From NCBI GenBank assembly GCA_963991985.1, contig CAXDRX010000023.1, positions 1 through 19,690 of the forward strand: a stretch of DNA of 19,690 nt, written 5' to 3'. Below the pieces are notes generated by a model that saw nothing but the letters and a program-made list of their open reading frames with translations, searched no databases and was not told the DNA's origin. Of this stretch, positions 7,298-16,575 are shown one piece after another (the stretch's first letter is position 1; each line of letters opens with the position of its first letter). The position numbers and the translations under genes are program-made. The DNA comes from MED-G17 sp963991985 (GTDB lineage Bacteria; Bacteroidota; Bacteroidia; NS11-12g; UBA9320).

Positions 7298-8072
7298 ATG
7301 GCTTAATTTTTTTAAAAATTTCTTCGGCGCTCAAACCAACAAAATCATTTTCGAGGATCAACTTTACGTCTTTGCTGAAAGGGTGCTTTGGAAATTTAGA
7401 AACCATTTCAGAATAATATTTTTTGGCAAGGGCAATTTTTCCATCTTCTTCCAAAATTCTTGCTTTTAAATATAGGGCTTCCGGTTCTTCATTTGTGCCT
7501 CTATAGCGTGACAATAAATCTTCAACAATTTCAAGTGCTTTACTACTTTGTTGGGATTGAATAAGTAATTTGGCCGCCCGCAGCAAAAAGTAACTACCAA
7601 TAGAATCTCCCCTTACTTGTACTTCCTTTTTCAGAAAAACCAAAGCCAAATCTTGCGATTCGTCCGAGTTCAAAACTTGTTGCTTTTCCGCTTTTCCATA
7701 AAATGAAATACTGCTGTCCATCTGACTTGTTTTGTAGTAGCTTTTTGCCAATAGGATTTGCATATTTCTGTGGAATGGTGTGCTGTCATATTGTGCCAAG
7801 AAAAGTTGACCCTCTTGGATTACTTTTTGACTATTTTTTCGATAATACAATTCTTGGACGCCATGAAACCAGAAATTTATCGCGTTTTCTGTATTTGGAA
7901 ATTTATGAGCGTACTTTAGATATAAACCAAGCAGCTGGTTTTGCTGGGATGTGTCCAAAAAGGAGGGACTATTTTCCAAGGCATGAATTTTTTTTTCCAT
8001 ACGCTCTTGGGTATTACAGGACGGCAGTAGGGCCAACAGTAGGCCAATGATTAAAATTGATTTGTTTTTCAT
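7296..8072 (-). CDS. TPR-repeat lipoprotein
   Basis: Predicted lipoprotein of 258 residues. The signal peptide ends in the lipobox LLPSC (Cys19), followed by NTQERMEKK. The rest is alpha-helical with tetratricopeptide-like units, clearest in the C-terminal half: ALEIVEDLLSRY, EPEALYLKARILEEDGKIALAKKYYSEMVSKFPKHPF. The last unit resembles the TPR tail of YbgF/CpoB-type and BamD-type envelope proteins, but overall length and context do not settle a match. TPR lipoproteins of this kind act as scaffolds in the periplasm; the partner is unknown. Its ATG overlaps the stop of purB (ATGA), so it is translationally coupled to a purine gene with no obvious functional link. A further start is unlikely because this ATG gives a clean signal peptide. 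Confidence 0.8.
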   Translation of the reverse strand: MKNKSILIIGLLLALLPSCNTQERMEKKIHALENSPSFLDTSQQNQLLGLYLKYAHKFPNTENAINFWFHGVQELYYRKNSQKVIQEGQLFLAQYDSTPFHRNMQILLAKSYYKTSQMDSSISFYGKAEKQQVLNSDESQDLALVFLKKEVQVRGDSIGSYFLLRAAKLLIQSQQSSKALEIVEDLLSRYRGTNEEPEALYLKARILEEDGKIALAKKYYSEMVSKFPKHPFSKDVKLILENDFVGLSAEEIFKKIKP

Positions 8073-9400
8073 TTTCCGATATAATTGAAAGGAGTAATAC
8101 GTTTTAATTTGTTTTTTGTTTCTAAATCGATGTCCAATGATTCGATAAACTGATGGATGTCTTTTTGACCAATTTTACCTTTTCCTCTGGTCAACTCTTT
8201 GAGCAATTCGTAAGGATTTTTTACGCCTTTGGTGCGCAAAACATTCTGAATTCCTTCGGCAACAACTGCCCAGTTTTCTTCAAGGTCTGCTGAAATGCGG
8301 TTTTCATTCAATTCCAATTTGGACATTCCTTTGATGAGCGATTGGTAGGCAATTTCCATATGGCCAAAAGGGATTCCAATATTTCTTAAAACCGTTGAAT
8401 CGGTCAAATCTCTTTGCAATCTTGATATGGGCAATTTTGAGCTTAAGAAATACAAAACAGAATTGGCCATACCTAAGTTTCCTTCTGCGTTTTCAAAGTC
8501 GATCGGATTAACCTTGTGGGGCATTGCCGATGAACCAACTTCGTTTTTTATGGCTTTTTGATGAAAGTAATTCATGCCAATATAAGTCCAAACATCACGA
8601 GAAAAATCGATCAAAATGTTGTTGGTTCTCCGATGTGTATCAAAATAGGCAGCGAGGTAATCGTAATGCTCAATTTGAGTAGTTGGAAAACTTCTTCGCA
8701 GACCAAGGTCTTTCAAAAAGTCATCTGCCCATTGGTGCCAATCGATGTCTTCAAAACACAAAAAATGAGCATTGAAATTGCCAGTAGCACCTCCAAATTT
8801 TGCACAGAAAGGCAAATTTTCCAATTGGTCAATTTGCTCTTTTAATCTTGTTGAGAATACTTGGAATTCTTTTCCCAAACGTGTAGGAGAAGCCGGTTGC
8901 CCATGGGTATGAGCCAAAAGAGGGATATCTTTCCATTGAACTGCCAACGCATCAAGTGTTTTGGTCAAAGTGGAAATGCTAGATGACAAAATATTTTTAT
9001 GAAACTCCAGCATGGATAAAGGAATCGCAGTATTGTTTATGTCATTTGAAGTTAAGCCAAAATGAACCCACTCTACAATGTCATCGAAGCCTTTTTCCTT
9101 CAGAATATTTTTGATGTAATATTCCACCGCTTTTACATCATGATTGGTCACTTTTTCTATCTCTTTGATTTTCAGAGAATCTTCAAGGGAGAACGCTTCT
9201 AAAATCGTCTCAAAGAGCGTGGTCAAAGATTCAGAAACAAGCGTTGGTTTTAGAGTTTGCAAAAGCTTTTTGAGGTAGGCCAATTCGACTTTAACTCGAT
9301 AAAAAAACAAAGCATGTTCAGAAAAATAATTTCTAAGCTCGTGCGTTTTCCTGGCGTATCTTCCGTCCACAGGACCAATCGCCATTAGTCTCTCTTCCAT
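8069..9400 (-). CDS. purB: adenylosuccinate lyase
   Basis: Cytoplasmic purine enzyme acting twice: it splits SAICAR to AICAR and adenylosuccinate to AMP, releasing fumarate each time. At 443 residues it matches the E. coli-type PurB (about 456). The N-terminus has IGPVDGRYARKT (8-19). Conserved family motifs visible are TSNDINNTA (117-125), the His-containing AHTHGQPASPTRLGK (163-177) and the fumarase/aspartase-superfamily signature GSSAMPHKVNPIDFENAEGN (289-308) with the flexible catalytic Ser loop. The ATG at 9400 is supported by a -7 box TACCTTTG on the minus strand (9409-9416), just 8 nt upstream. The stop overlaps the ATG of the TPR lipoprotein. All signatures are intact. Confidence 0.96.
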   Translation of the reverse strand: MEERLMAIGPVDGRYARKTHELRNYFSEHALFFYRVKVELAYLKKLLQTLKPTLVSESLTTLFETILEAFSLEDSLKIKEIEKVTNHDVKAVEYYIKNILKEKGFDDIVEWVHFGLTSNDINNTAIPLSMLEFHKNILSSSISTLTKTLDALAVQWKDIPLLAHTHGQPASPTRLGKEFQVFSTRLKEQIDQLENLPFCAKFGGATGNFNAHFLCFEDIDWHQWADDFLKDLGLRRSFPTTQIEHYDYLAAYFDTHRRTNNILIDFSRDVWTYIGMNYFHQKAIKNEVGSSAMPHKVNPIDFENAEGNLGMANSVLYFLSSKLPISRLQRDLTDSTVLRNIGIPFGHMEIAYQSLIKGMSKLELNENRISADLEENWAVVAEGIQNVLRTKGVKNPYELLKELTRGKGKIGQKDIHQFIESLDIDLETKNKLKRITPFNYIGK

Positions 9401-9408
9401 ATATGTTG

Positions 9409-9416
9409 CAAAGGTA
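9409..9416 (-). promoter_or_regulatory. -7 box of the purB promoter
   Basis: On the minus strand the sequence is TACCTTTG followed by C, a full match to the Bacteroidota -7 consensus TAnnTTTG. It ends 8 nt before the purB ATG, so the transcript would carry a leader of only a few bases. No TTG is seen at the usual 19-21 nt further upstream, so the -33 element is unassigned. Confidence 0.5.
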
Positions 9417-9437
9417 AATTTTCTTTGTCGATAGCTT

Positions 9438-9445
9438 TATTTTTG
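9438..9445 (+). promoter_or_regulatory. -7 box of the secreted endonuclease promoter
   Basis: TATTTTTG matches TAnnTTTG in full and ends three bases before the ATG at 9449, so transcription would begin at or next to the start codon. This supports the ATG over an upstream in-frame TTG at 9425. No clear -33 TTG is visible at the expected spacing. Confidence 0.4.
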
Positions 9446-9448
9446 AAT

Positions 9449-11065
9449 ATGCTTCGGTTGTATTTCTTTGTGTTCTTTGTTTTTGAATTGGGCAGTGCTT
9501 TTTCACAAAATGACTTAATCATAGTTTCGGGGAACGGTGATTTTGGAGAAGTAGCTGTAGGGAAAACAGATACTCTTTTCTTTCAAATTGTTAACCAGAA
9601 ATCCTTGGATTTAACCCTTAATATTTCTTTGGGCATTGCCAGTGAACATTTATTTTTATCCGACACATTATTAAATATTCCCGGCAATACTTCACAGGAA
9701 ATAGCTCTTTTCTTTCAACCCAAAACAAACATTGCCGAACGAAATTATTTATGGATCAATCACCCAAGTTTTGGAACCAAAAGCAAGGAGATAAAAGGCC
9801 AAGGTACATTACATTCCTATTACCTAAGTACGAGAAACAAACACGAAGAAGAACTGAAGAAATCACTCTCTGTTTTGATTTCACAGGGGTATAAAAATTT
9901 GGGATACACTCGTGCCCGTGATCTAATGTATGGAAGTATAGACAATCGATCTGGAGTAGTGGAGGATATTTATACCGGAAGAGAAGCTACATTCAATACT
10001 AGAAGTGGTGCCAACAACAATTCGTTCAACACAGAGCATACTTGGCCACAATCTTTTTACAACGGTCAAGAGCCAGAAAGAGCAGACATACACCATTTGT
10101 TCCCTTGCGACGTTTCTGCCAATAGTCGTAGGGCCAACTATCCTTTTGGTCAAGTATATGAAGATGAAAGTTGGAGTCAAGGAGGTTCAAAATTGGGGAA
10201 AGATGAACAAGGACAATTGGTGTTTGAGGTGAGAGATGCTCAAAAAGGGGCAACGGCCAGGGCCATGTTCTATTTTGTGTTGAGGTACGAAAACTATGCC
10301 AACTTTTTAAGCAAACAAGAAGATGTGCTGAGAGAATGGGCCTTAACTTTCTTGCCTTCCGCACAGGAAAAAAAAAGAAATGAAGATATATATTATCACC
10401 AAAAAAATAAAAATCCTTTTGTTGATCATCCCAATTTTCTTAATCGGATAAGTTCTTTTTCAAACATTTCACAAGCCCCAAACACATCTCAGTTCAATCT
10501 TTCCCAACATCATATTGAAGGTCCTGCAACGGATGCTTCTGGAGTCAAACAAATTTTTGTTACCAAATTGAGTTATCAAAACAAGAGAAATGACGTTGCC
10601 ATTGTTCGAGCGGTGAGCAGAGCCAAACAAAAAGGGAAAATGAGATTTGTAGAATTCAGTAATGACTCGACCAAATTGTTTCCTGGAGAGTCATTTTCCA
10701 TTGAATTCTCAGCAAATAAAAATGCAAAAATTACAGATACCATTGATGTTTTTGTTGACCATCAAAAGCAGTTGAAATTTAGGGTAGATGTGCAAATAGA
10801 TTCCAATAAGGTTAGCAAAATGGAGATATTAGACAGGAAGGATTTTCAGGTATACCCAAACCCCTTCGGAGAAAATCTTTTTATCCATAACCAGCACGAA
10901 AAAGCCCATTTGACACTTTTTACACCTGAAGGGAGAACGGTGTTCTTTGGCGAAATAAATAAAGGTTTAAACGAAATAGACGCTTGGGCAATGCCTCTGG
11001 GTCATTATTTCGCTTTGATTTTGTATTCTGAGGGATACAAAGCGATTAAACTTTTTAAAAAATGA
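9449..11065 (+). CDS. secreted endonuclease I family nuclease with T9SS type A sorting domain
   Basis: Predicted secreted non-specific nuclease, about 538 residues. The signal peptide (MLRLYFFVFFVFELGSAFSQ) ends near residue 20. Residues about 21-120 look like an immunoglobulin-fold ASH/DUF1573-type domain (DFGEVAVGKTDTLFFQIVN, ISLGIASEHLFLSD). The central nuclease part has the endonuclease I (EndA/NucM, Pfam PF04231) motifs: NTEHTWPQSF with His197, ADIHHLFPCD near 213, RANYPFG near 228, GATARAMFYFVLRYE and NEDIYYHQKNKNPFVDHP. The tail YPNPFGENLFIHNQ...AIKLFKK is a type A sorting domain for T9SS export and anchoring or release. The frame opens at a TTG (9425), but the ATG at 9449 gives a better signal peptide. 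The stop overlaps the sppA ATG (ATGA). Likely role: extracellular or surface DNA degradation for nutrients. Exact specificity is not visible. Confidence 0.9.
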   Translation: MLRLYFFVFFVFELGSAFSQNDLIIVSGNGDFGEVAVGKTDTLFFQIVNQKSLDLTLNISLGIASEHLFLSDTLLNIPGNTSQEIALFFQPKTNIAERNYLWINHPSFGTKSKEIKGQGTLHSYYLSTRNKHEEELKKSLSVLISQGYKNLGYTRARDLMYGSIDNRSGVVEDIYTGREATFNTRSGANNNSFNTEHTWPQSFYNGQEPERADIHHLFPCDVSANSRRANYPFGQVYEDESWSQGGSKLGKDEQGQLVFEVRDAQKGATARAMFYFVLRYENYANFLSKQEDVLREWALTFLPSAQEKKRNEDIYYHQKNKNPFVDHPNFLNRISSFSNISQAPNTSQFNLSQHHIEGPATDASGVKQIFVTKLSYQNKRNDVAIVRAVSRAKQKGKMRFVEFSNDSTKLFPGESFSIEFSANKNAKITDTIDVFVDHQKQLKFRVDVQIDSNKVSKMEILDRKDFQVYPNPFGENLFIHNQHEKAHLTLFTPEGRTVFFGEINKGLNEIDAWAMPLGHYFALILYSEGYKAIKLFKK

Positions 11066-12831
11066 TCAAAACCAAAAGACGTAGTTTTCTATTTTATGTG
11101 CTCAGCACGCTGGTAGGGCTTTTTGTATTCTTCGCATTGTTATTTTTTATGCTTTCGGGGATCGTTGTAAGTTCTTTAGGAAAAAAAGAGGTGAATAAAG
11201 TGGAAAGTTCGGTTTTGGAGATTAAACTAAATGGTCAGATAAAAGATTATATACCTCATCAGGATTTGGATTTTGGGGAACTTTTGGGCGAGGAATTTTC
11301 ATCTCCCATCGCACTAAATGATATTCTTAAGGGCATCAAACAAGCGCGAAACGACAGCAATATAAAATGCATCTATTTGGATGTCAACATGTTGAATGCG
11401 GGTTATGGTACACTTTCAGAAATCCGACAAGAATTATTACAATTCAAAGAAACAGGAAAAAAAGTCATTGCCTATGCAGATTTTTATTACAATCGAAATT
11501 ATTTCCTTGCAAGCATTGCAGATAGTATTTTCCTCCACCCCAAGGGAGAGTTTATCTTCAATGGAATGTCGGCAAATACCACCTTCATCAAAAATTTCCT
11601 TGACCGTTTGGGTGTTGAAATGCAAGTGCTTCGGGTAGGTGATTTCAAGGGAGCCGTGGAGCCATTGGTACGCAATTCCCTGAGCGATGAAAACAAAAAT
11701 CAGATTTCGAAATATTTACAATCTACCTATGATTATTTTTTGGAGAACATTGCAAAAGCAAGAAATATTCCCCAAGGACAACTTACCAATATTTGTAATC
11801 AAATGTTGGCCAAAACACCCCAAGAAGCAGAAGCACTTAAGCTCATCGATGGCTTGTTGTATCGGGATGAATTAACGAGCTGTTTAAACAAACTGGGCAA
11901 ACAAAAAACCGATCGATACCAAAGTCTAAAAACATATGTGAATCGTGAAAAGAAAAAAGTAACAAAAGAAGGCGAAATAGCAGTGGTTTTTGCGGAAGGA
12001 AACATTGTCTCAGGAAAGGGAACACAGGAAAACATTGGAGGTAAAAAGTATGCCAATATGCTCAAAAAAATACGAAAAAATAAGAAAATCAAAGCCCTTG
12101 TTTTGCGTGTAAACTCTGGAGGAGGAAGTGCTTTTGCCAGCGACGAAATTTTAAGGGAGATTCAATTGCTAAAAGAACAAAAAATTCCAATTGTTGTGAG
12201 TTTTGGGAATATTGCTGCATCGGGTGGGTACTATATTTCTTGCTTTGCTGACTCCATATTTTCAATGCCCAATACACTCACAGGTTCGATAGGGGTTTTT
12301 GGCGTATATCCCAATGCCCAAAAGTTATTGAACGATAAGCTGGGCATTTACCAGGAGATCATCAAAACGGGAGAATTTTCCGACTTGGGCAGATTAGATA
12401 GATCCTTAAATGCGGCAGAAAAACAATGGATAAGCAGTCGTTTACAAACAGTATATGATGATTTTGTAGGCTATGTCGCGGAGGGAAGAAAAATGAATAG
12501 TCAAAAAGTAAAGACCCTAGCGCAAGGAAAAATTTACAGTGGTCAAAATGCAAAAAGTATTGGTTTAGTGGACAAAATTGGAGGCCTAGACAAAGCCATT
12601 AAATCCGCATCGGAAATGGCAAGTCTAAAACACATCAATGTTTCTTGCTATCCAAAACCAGAAAATGAATTTAAACTTATCATGAACAAACTTGGACTGC
12701 AATCTTGGCTTCCAAACAATAGAATTATAGAAATGTTACTAACAGGCAAAACAGACTTCAAAATGAAAAATTATAATCTTCACCAAGACAACCTACAAAT
12801 TAGGATTCCGTTTGAAATAGAGTGTAACTAA
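11062..12831 (+). CDS. sppA: signal peptide peptidase SppA, 67-kDa type
   Basis: Membrane-anchored serine protease that degrades cleaved signal peptides; 589 residues, the tandem-domain (E. coli-like) form. A single N-terminal membrane anchor spans about residues 10-36. The catalytic Lys lies in the N-terminal domain in GDFKGAVEPLVR (Lys196) and the Ser in the C-terminal domain in NIAASGGYYIS (Ser387), matching the E. coli Lys209/Ser409 layout. GSIGVFG follows the Ser, as in other SppA proteins. The ATG overlaps the stop of the secreted endonuclease gene (ATGA), so the two are co-translated, and another large secreted protein follows. A link to clearing signal peptides from abundant T9SS cargo is inference. 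The C-terminal 50 residues after the protease domain show no motif. Confidence 0.95.
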   Translation: MIKTKRRSFLFYVLSTLVGLFVFFALLFFMLSGIVVSSLGKKEVNKVESSVLEIKLNGQIKDYIPHQDLDFGELLGEEFSSPIALNDILKGIKQARNDSNIKCIYLDVNMLNAGYGTLSEIRQELLQFKETGKKVIAYADFYYNRNYFLASIADSIFLHPKGEFIFNGMSANTTFIKNFLDRLGVEMQVLRVGDFKGAVEPLVRNSLSDENKNQISKYLQSTYDYFLENIAKARNIPQGQLTNICNQMLAKTPQEAEALKLIDGLLYRDELTSCLNKLGKQKTDRYQSLKTYVNREKKKVTKEGEIAVVFAEGNIVSGKGTQENIGGKKYANMLKKIRKNKKIKALVLRVNSGGGSAFASDEILREIQLLKEQKIPIVVSFGNIAASGGYYISCFADSIFSMPNTLTGSIGVFGVYPNAQKLLNDKLGIYQEIIKTGEFSDLGRLDRSLNAAEKQWISSRLQTVYDDFVGYVAEGRKMNSQKVKTLAQGKIYSGQNAKSIGLVDKIGGLDKAIKSASEMASLKHINVSCYPKPENEFKLIMNKLGLQSWLPNNRIIEMLLTGKTDFKMKNYNLHQDNLQIRIPFEIECN

Positions 12832-12858
12832 TTTTTTGTATATTCCCGAAGATTTTCA

Positions 12859-15800
12859 ATGCGAATAAGTCAAATTTTATTACTGATTACGCTCTTTTAT
12901 ACCTTGCCCACCTTTGGACAAAAGGAAGGAAATATATGGCTTTTTGGCGACGAGGCTGGTGTGGATTTTAATAGTGGCAATCCGCAAGGCTATTCAGGCA
13001 ATGTTTTGGACCAGCAGGAGGGATTTGCCAATATTTGCAATAGCAAAGGTCAATTGCTTTTTTATACTGACGGAGAAAGTGTTAAAACCAAAAACCATAA
13101 AGACATGTTTTTTCTACCCTCACTGCCTTTCAATAAACTGTTTGGTAGTTGGAGTAGTACCCAATCAGGCGTAATCGTTCCTCGACCCAAAGTAGGAAAC
13201 GTATATTACGTATTTACTGTGGGTCGGGAAGGAGCTCCCTTGCAATATGTTCAAGTAGATACTTCTGCTTCTGGCGGTATGGGAATGGTTTTTACTGATA
13301 CCAGCACTTTGTTGAATTTGTCTACTGAAAAAATTACGGCGGTTAAGCATGCCAATGGAGAAGATATATGGGTCATTGGGCACGAGTTGGGCAACAACAA
13401 ATTCTATGCTTGGAAAATGACGGCATTGGGCATATCTTCTCAACCCGTTGTTTCAGCAGTTGGGCCCGTTCATTCTCTAGGAAATCGGAGAAGAGGCTAT
13501 TCCAAAGGATACCTCAAGGCCTCACCAAAAGGAGACAAAATTGCTGCAGCCATTGTAGGTGAACAACCTACCGGTTGGGGGGGGAGCACTTCCAACGGAA
13601 GAATTGAAATTTATGATTTTGACAACTCCACCGGAAAGGTAAGCAACTCAGTTGTTCTCAACAATTCCAACCGACCTTCTGGGATTGAACAATATGACGG
13701 AGCCTATGGGGTAGAATTTTCTCCAAATGGCAGGTATCTGTATGTTTCACAATGGTGGGTTTATAGATCCAATCGGCAGGTGGTACAAATTGATTTGGAA
13801 GCCGGGAGCTCAAGTAAAATTATTGCTTCTGTGTATCAATTAAACGGATACTCGGGAACAACAAGCAATACGACCAACAGTTATGGAGCTCTTCAATTGG
13901 GCCCCGACGGGAAAATTTACTGTGCCAGAAACAATCGAGCTTATCTCTCGGTCATCGAAAAGCCCAATTGTGCCAAAGCGGGGGCCACTTGGAAAGACGT
14001 AGGACCATCGATTTCTGGTTCGTGCAACTTTGGCTTGCCCACTTTTATCCAATCTTTCTTCTTCAAACCCGATTTTAACGTGGGAAACAAAAATTACAAA
14101 AGCGACAATGATCCGACTGGTTTGTGTTTCTCAGATTCTACAGAATTTTGGATTGATGATGTCTCCAATTTAGATAGTGTCAAATGGGATTTTGGAGATA
14201 CCGCGAGCAAATCAGCGAATCAATCAGCTAAGTTTTCACCAAAACATCGCTTTTCAGATACAGGAAGCTTCGAAGTAACGCTTTACTACTTTAGAAAAAA
14301 TGTGACCGCCTGTGAACAAAAAACCGATACAGTAACCCGAAAGATAGCCATTTTCCCCTATCCTCAACCCAGCAATTTGCGAGACACATCAATTTGTCGA
14401 GGTGAGGTTTTAAACGTCAACGTAGCAACAAAAGGAGCGGCCTACAACTGGACAGGACCTGGAATCTCCAATGCAAACAAAACGAAGTCATCCCAAAAAC
14501 TTAGCCAACAAGGGAATTTTAAAGTATCAGTTTCTTTGGGGGGGTGTATCTCTAGAGATACTTTTACGCTGAAAATAATAGATCCACTGAGCGTAAATCT
14601 TGGGAAGGATACGATTATTTGTTCATCTGATTCATTGCTTAAAACCGTGCGTATAACGGATTATGATTCTGTGAGGTGGCACACGCAAAGTTCACTTTCC
14701 TTTGCCTATGGCAAGGCAGATTCATTTTTGGCCATCAAAGCCTATACAGGATCGTGCTTTCAATTGGATACGGTATTCATAAAGAAAAGTATCAATCCAA
14801 TTTTCAATATTCTTGATGATACAACCATTTGCTCATTGGATTCTTTTGTTGTTTCTCAGAAAAGGGAAGTGCCTAGCTGGAAGTTTTTATGGTCTGATGG
14901 TTCAACAGATACCTTTTTACAAATCAATACAAAAGGCAAATATTGGCTTACAATCAGCGACACGCTTTGTAGTTCAAAGGACACCATAGATGTGATGACT
15001 TCCAATCCAGCGTCAGTTGATTTAGGGAAAGATCAGGTAATTTGTGAAGGAGATAGTGCCATTTTTTCTTTTGGCCAAAACCAATGGAAATATCAGTGGC
15101 AGGATGGTAGTAGCGACTCCTTTTACATAAGCACCAAAGGGGAGCAGGTTAGGATTGAAGTTTTTGATGGTTTCTGTTTCGTTAGAGATACGGCGGAAGT
15201 TTCAAAAACGATTCCTTACCAATCCAACATACCGTCGGACACCACAATTTGTATAGGAGATACTGTATTTCCCTTGCCTAATCCTCCGGCTCAATATGAT
15301 TTGTTATGGAATGAAACCATCCAAGGAAATATAAAGATTTCCCGCTCGGGAGAGTATAGATTGAAACTTACAAAGCTCCCACTTGGAGAGTGTATTGTTT
15401 TAGATACCATAAATGTTGTTGTAAATCCAAAGCCTATTTTGGATTTAGGAAGAGATACGACACTATGTTTTGGAGAATCTTTGAACTTGGATGCTTCAAC
15501 TGTTTCAAATCCCCAAACGATCAAGTGGCATGATGGAAACACAATTGACATGGTTCGGAAAAACGATCCAAATGCAAAAATCAACTGGGTGGAAATTTAT
15601 GATGGAATTTGTACAGTATTTGACTCAATAGAAATAACGTTGATTCCTGAGATTTTATTTGACTTGGGTCGCGATACTGTTTTGTGCGATAACCAGACCC
15701 ACTACGTAGAGCAAAATTACCCCGGAGCGAGTCAATATACATGGTATGAAAATGATACCACCCAAAAAATAGGAAATCAAAATGGAATCATGATCAACTC

Positions 15801-16575
15801 AGGGGGAAATAAAATATTAAAAATCAATGTTGGAAGATGTTCAGCTTTGGATACCATCCAAACAGTCTACAAATCAACGCCTATATTTGACTTAGGAAAA
15901 GATACTATACTCTGCGGAGGGGATAAAATATCCATTTCAGCAGCCATTTCTGCAGAAAATTATCAGTGGAGAACCGGCGAGAAAGACTCATTTGTCGTCG
16001 TCACCCAAGAGGGGCAATATCAAGTAGAGGTTTGGAATGGTCCCTGTCGAAATGAAGATTCTATTTTCGTTGGTTATGCTACTTTCCCTCAATTGTTTTT
16101 GGTAGAGGATACTTTGTTTTGCACTCCTGTCTTGCTTACATTCGATTTGAGCCAAAAATATACACAAGTTAAATGGGAAAATGGCTCGGTCAACCCCTTA
16201 AGAATTATAAATCAAGCGGGTACATTCTATGCAGTAGCCAGCAATGTTTGTGGAACCGATAGCGCGGGATTCAAAGTGGATGTGGATCCTTTTGGATGTG
16301 CCGTAATCATTCCCAACGCCTTTAGCCCAAATGGAGACAATCTAAATGAGGTTTTTCGCATCAAAGGATCTGTTGAAGAATTCAAAGAGTTTACCATTTT
16401 TAATCGGTGGGGACAAATCATACATCAGACCTACGGAGATCCTAGTTGGGATGGTAAAATAAATGGGACTCCCGCGCAACAAGGGGCCTATTATTATTTG
16501 GTACGATACACCAAATATGTAGGAGACCTAATTGAAGAAATAAATAAGAAAGGTGTCATTTATCTGACCAATTGA
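12859..16575 (+). CDS. T9SS type B surface protein: beta-propeller-like, PKD, nine Ig-like repeats, CHU_C domain
   Basis: Large extracellular protein of 1238 residues. The signal peptide ends near LPTFGQ (residue 21). Residues about 24-400 form a propeller-like domain opening EGNIWLFGDEAGVDFNSG and containing QSGVIVPRP, STEKITAVKHANGEDIWVIGHE, GVEFSPNGRYLYVS and LGPDGKIYCARN; this N-terminus recurs in many T9SS cargo proteins. A PKD-like domain follows (about 436-482: WDFGD...HRFSDTGSFEVTLYYF). Residues about 506-1143 hold nine units of 70-76 residues, most starting LGkDtiiC and ending with a second Cys followed by xxxDtI. The C-terminus (about 1148-1238: IIPNAFSPNGDNLNEVF, FNRWGQIIHQ, WDGKINGTPAQQGAYYY) is the gliding motility-associated CHU_C/type B sorting domain. 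Probably an adhesin or surface-layer filament; ligand unknown. It starts 27 bp after sppA, so co-transcription is likely. Confidence 0.92.
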   Translation: MRISQILLLITLFYTLPTFGQKEGNIWLFGDEAGVDFNSGNPQGYSGNVLDQQEGFANICNSKGQLLFYTDGESVKTKNHKDMFFLPSLPFNKLFGSWSSTQSGVIVPRPKVGNVYYVFTVGREGAPLQYVQVDTSASGGMGMVFTDTSTLLNLSTEKITAVKHANGEDIWVIGHELGNNKFYAWKMTALGISSQPVVSAVGPVHSLGNRRRGYSKGYLKASPKGDKIAAAIVGEQPTGWGGSTSNGRIEIYDFDNSTGKVSNSVVLNNSNRPSGIEQYDGAYGVEFSPNGRYLYVSQWWVYRSNRQVVQIDLEAGSSSKIIASVYQLNGYSGTTSNTTNSYGALQLGPDGKIYCARNNRAYLSVIEKPNCAKAGATWKDVGPSISGSCNFGLPTFIQSFFFKPDFNVGNKNYKSDNDPTGLCFSDSTEFWIDDVSNLDSVKWDFGDTASKSANQSAKFSPKHRFSDTGSFEVTLYYFRKNVTACEQKTDTVTRKIAIFPYPQPSNLRDTSICRGEVLNVNVATKGAAYNWTGPGISNANKTKSSQKLSQQGNFKVSVSLGGCISRDTFTLKIIDPLSVNLGKDTIICSSDSLLKTVRITDYDSVRWHTQSSLSFAYGKADSFLAIKAYTGSCFQLDTVFIKKSINPIFNILDDTTICSLDSFVVSQKREVPSWKFLWSDGSTDTFLQINTKGKYWLTISDTLCSSKDTIDVMTSNPASVDLGKDQVICEGDSAIFSFGQNQWKYQWQDGSSDSFYISTKGEQVRIEVFDGFCFVRDTAEVSKTIPYQSNIPSDTTICIGDTVFPLPNPPAQYDLLWNETIQGNIKISRSGEYRLKLTKLPLGECIVLDTINVVVNPKPILDLGRDTTLCFGESLNLDASTVSNPQTIKWHDGNTIDMVRKNDPNAKINWVEIYDGICTVFDSIEITLIPEILFDLGRDTVLCDNQTHYVEQNYPGASQYTWYENDTTQKIGNQNGIMINSGGNKILKINVGRCSALDTIQTVYKSTPIFDLGKDTILCGGDKISISAAISAENYQWRTGEKDSFVVVTQEGQYQVEVWNGPCRNEDSIFVGYATFPQLFLVEDTLFCTPVLLTFDLSQKYTQVKWENGSVNPLRIINQAGTFYAVASNVCGTDSAGFKVDVDPFGCAVIIPNAFSPNGDNLNEVFRIKGSVEEFKEFTIFNRWGQIIHQTYGDPSWDGKINGTPAQQGAYYYLVRYTKYVGDLIEEINKKGVIYLTN
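14377..16290 (+). repeat. Nine diverged Ig-like repeats within the T9SS type B protein
   Basis: Unit starts are near 14377, 14599, 14810, 15018, 15229, 15438, 15657, 15886 and 16098, giving periods of about 208-229 bp. Each unit opens with a D-T/Q-x-x-C motif, and most contain a mid-unit W (for example YQWQDGSS, YQWRTGEK, IKWHDGN). A second Cys lies near the end. The repeats are conserved in protein pattern but not in DNA, so they are old duplications. Confidence 0.85.

Noticed and set aside
7703..8050. A 115-codon open frame on the plus strand opposite the TPR lipoprotein
   Set aside because: Antisense shadow; the minus-strand frame has a proper lipobox, TPR pattern and ATGA coupling to purB.
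9425..9448. TTG at 9425 as the start of the secreted endonuclease
   Set aside because: The ATG at 9449 gives a cleaner signal peptide, and the -7 box at 9438-9445 lies downstream of the TTG.
14377..16290. The regular 210-bp periodicity considered as a DNA tandem repeat or CRISPR-like array
   Set aside because: The similarity is at protein level only; units differ strongly in DNA, are all coding, and fit Ig-like domains of a T9SS protein.
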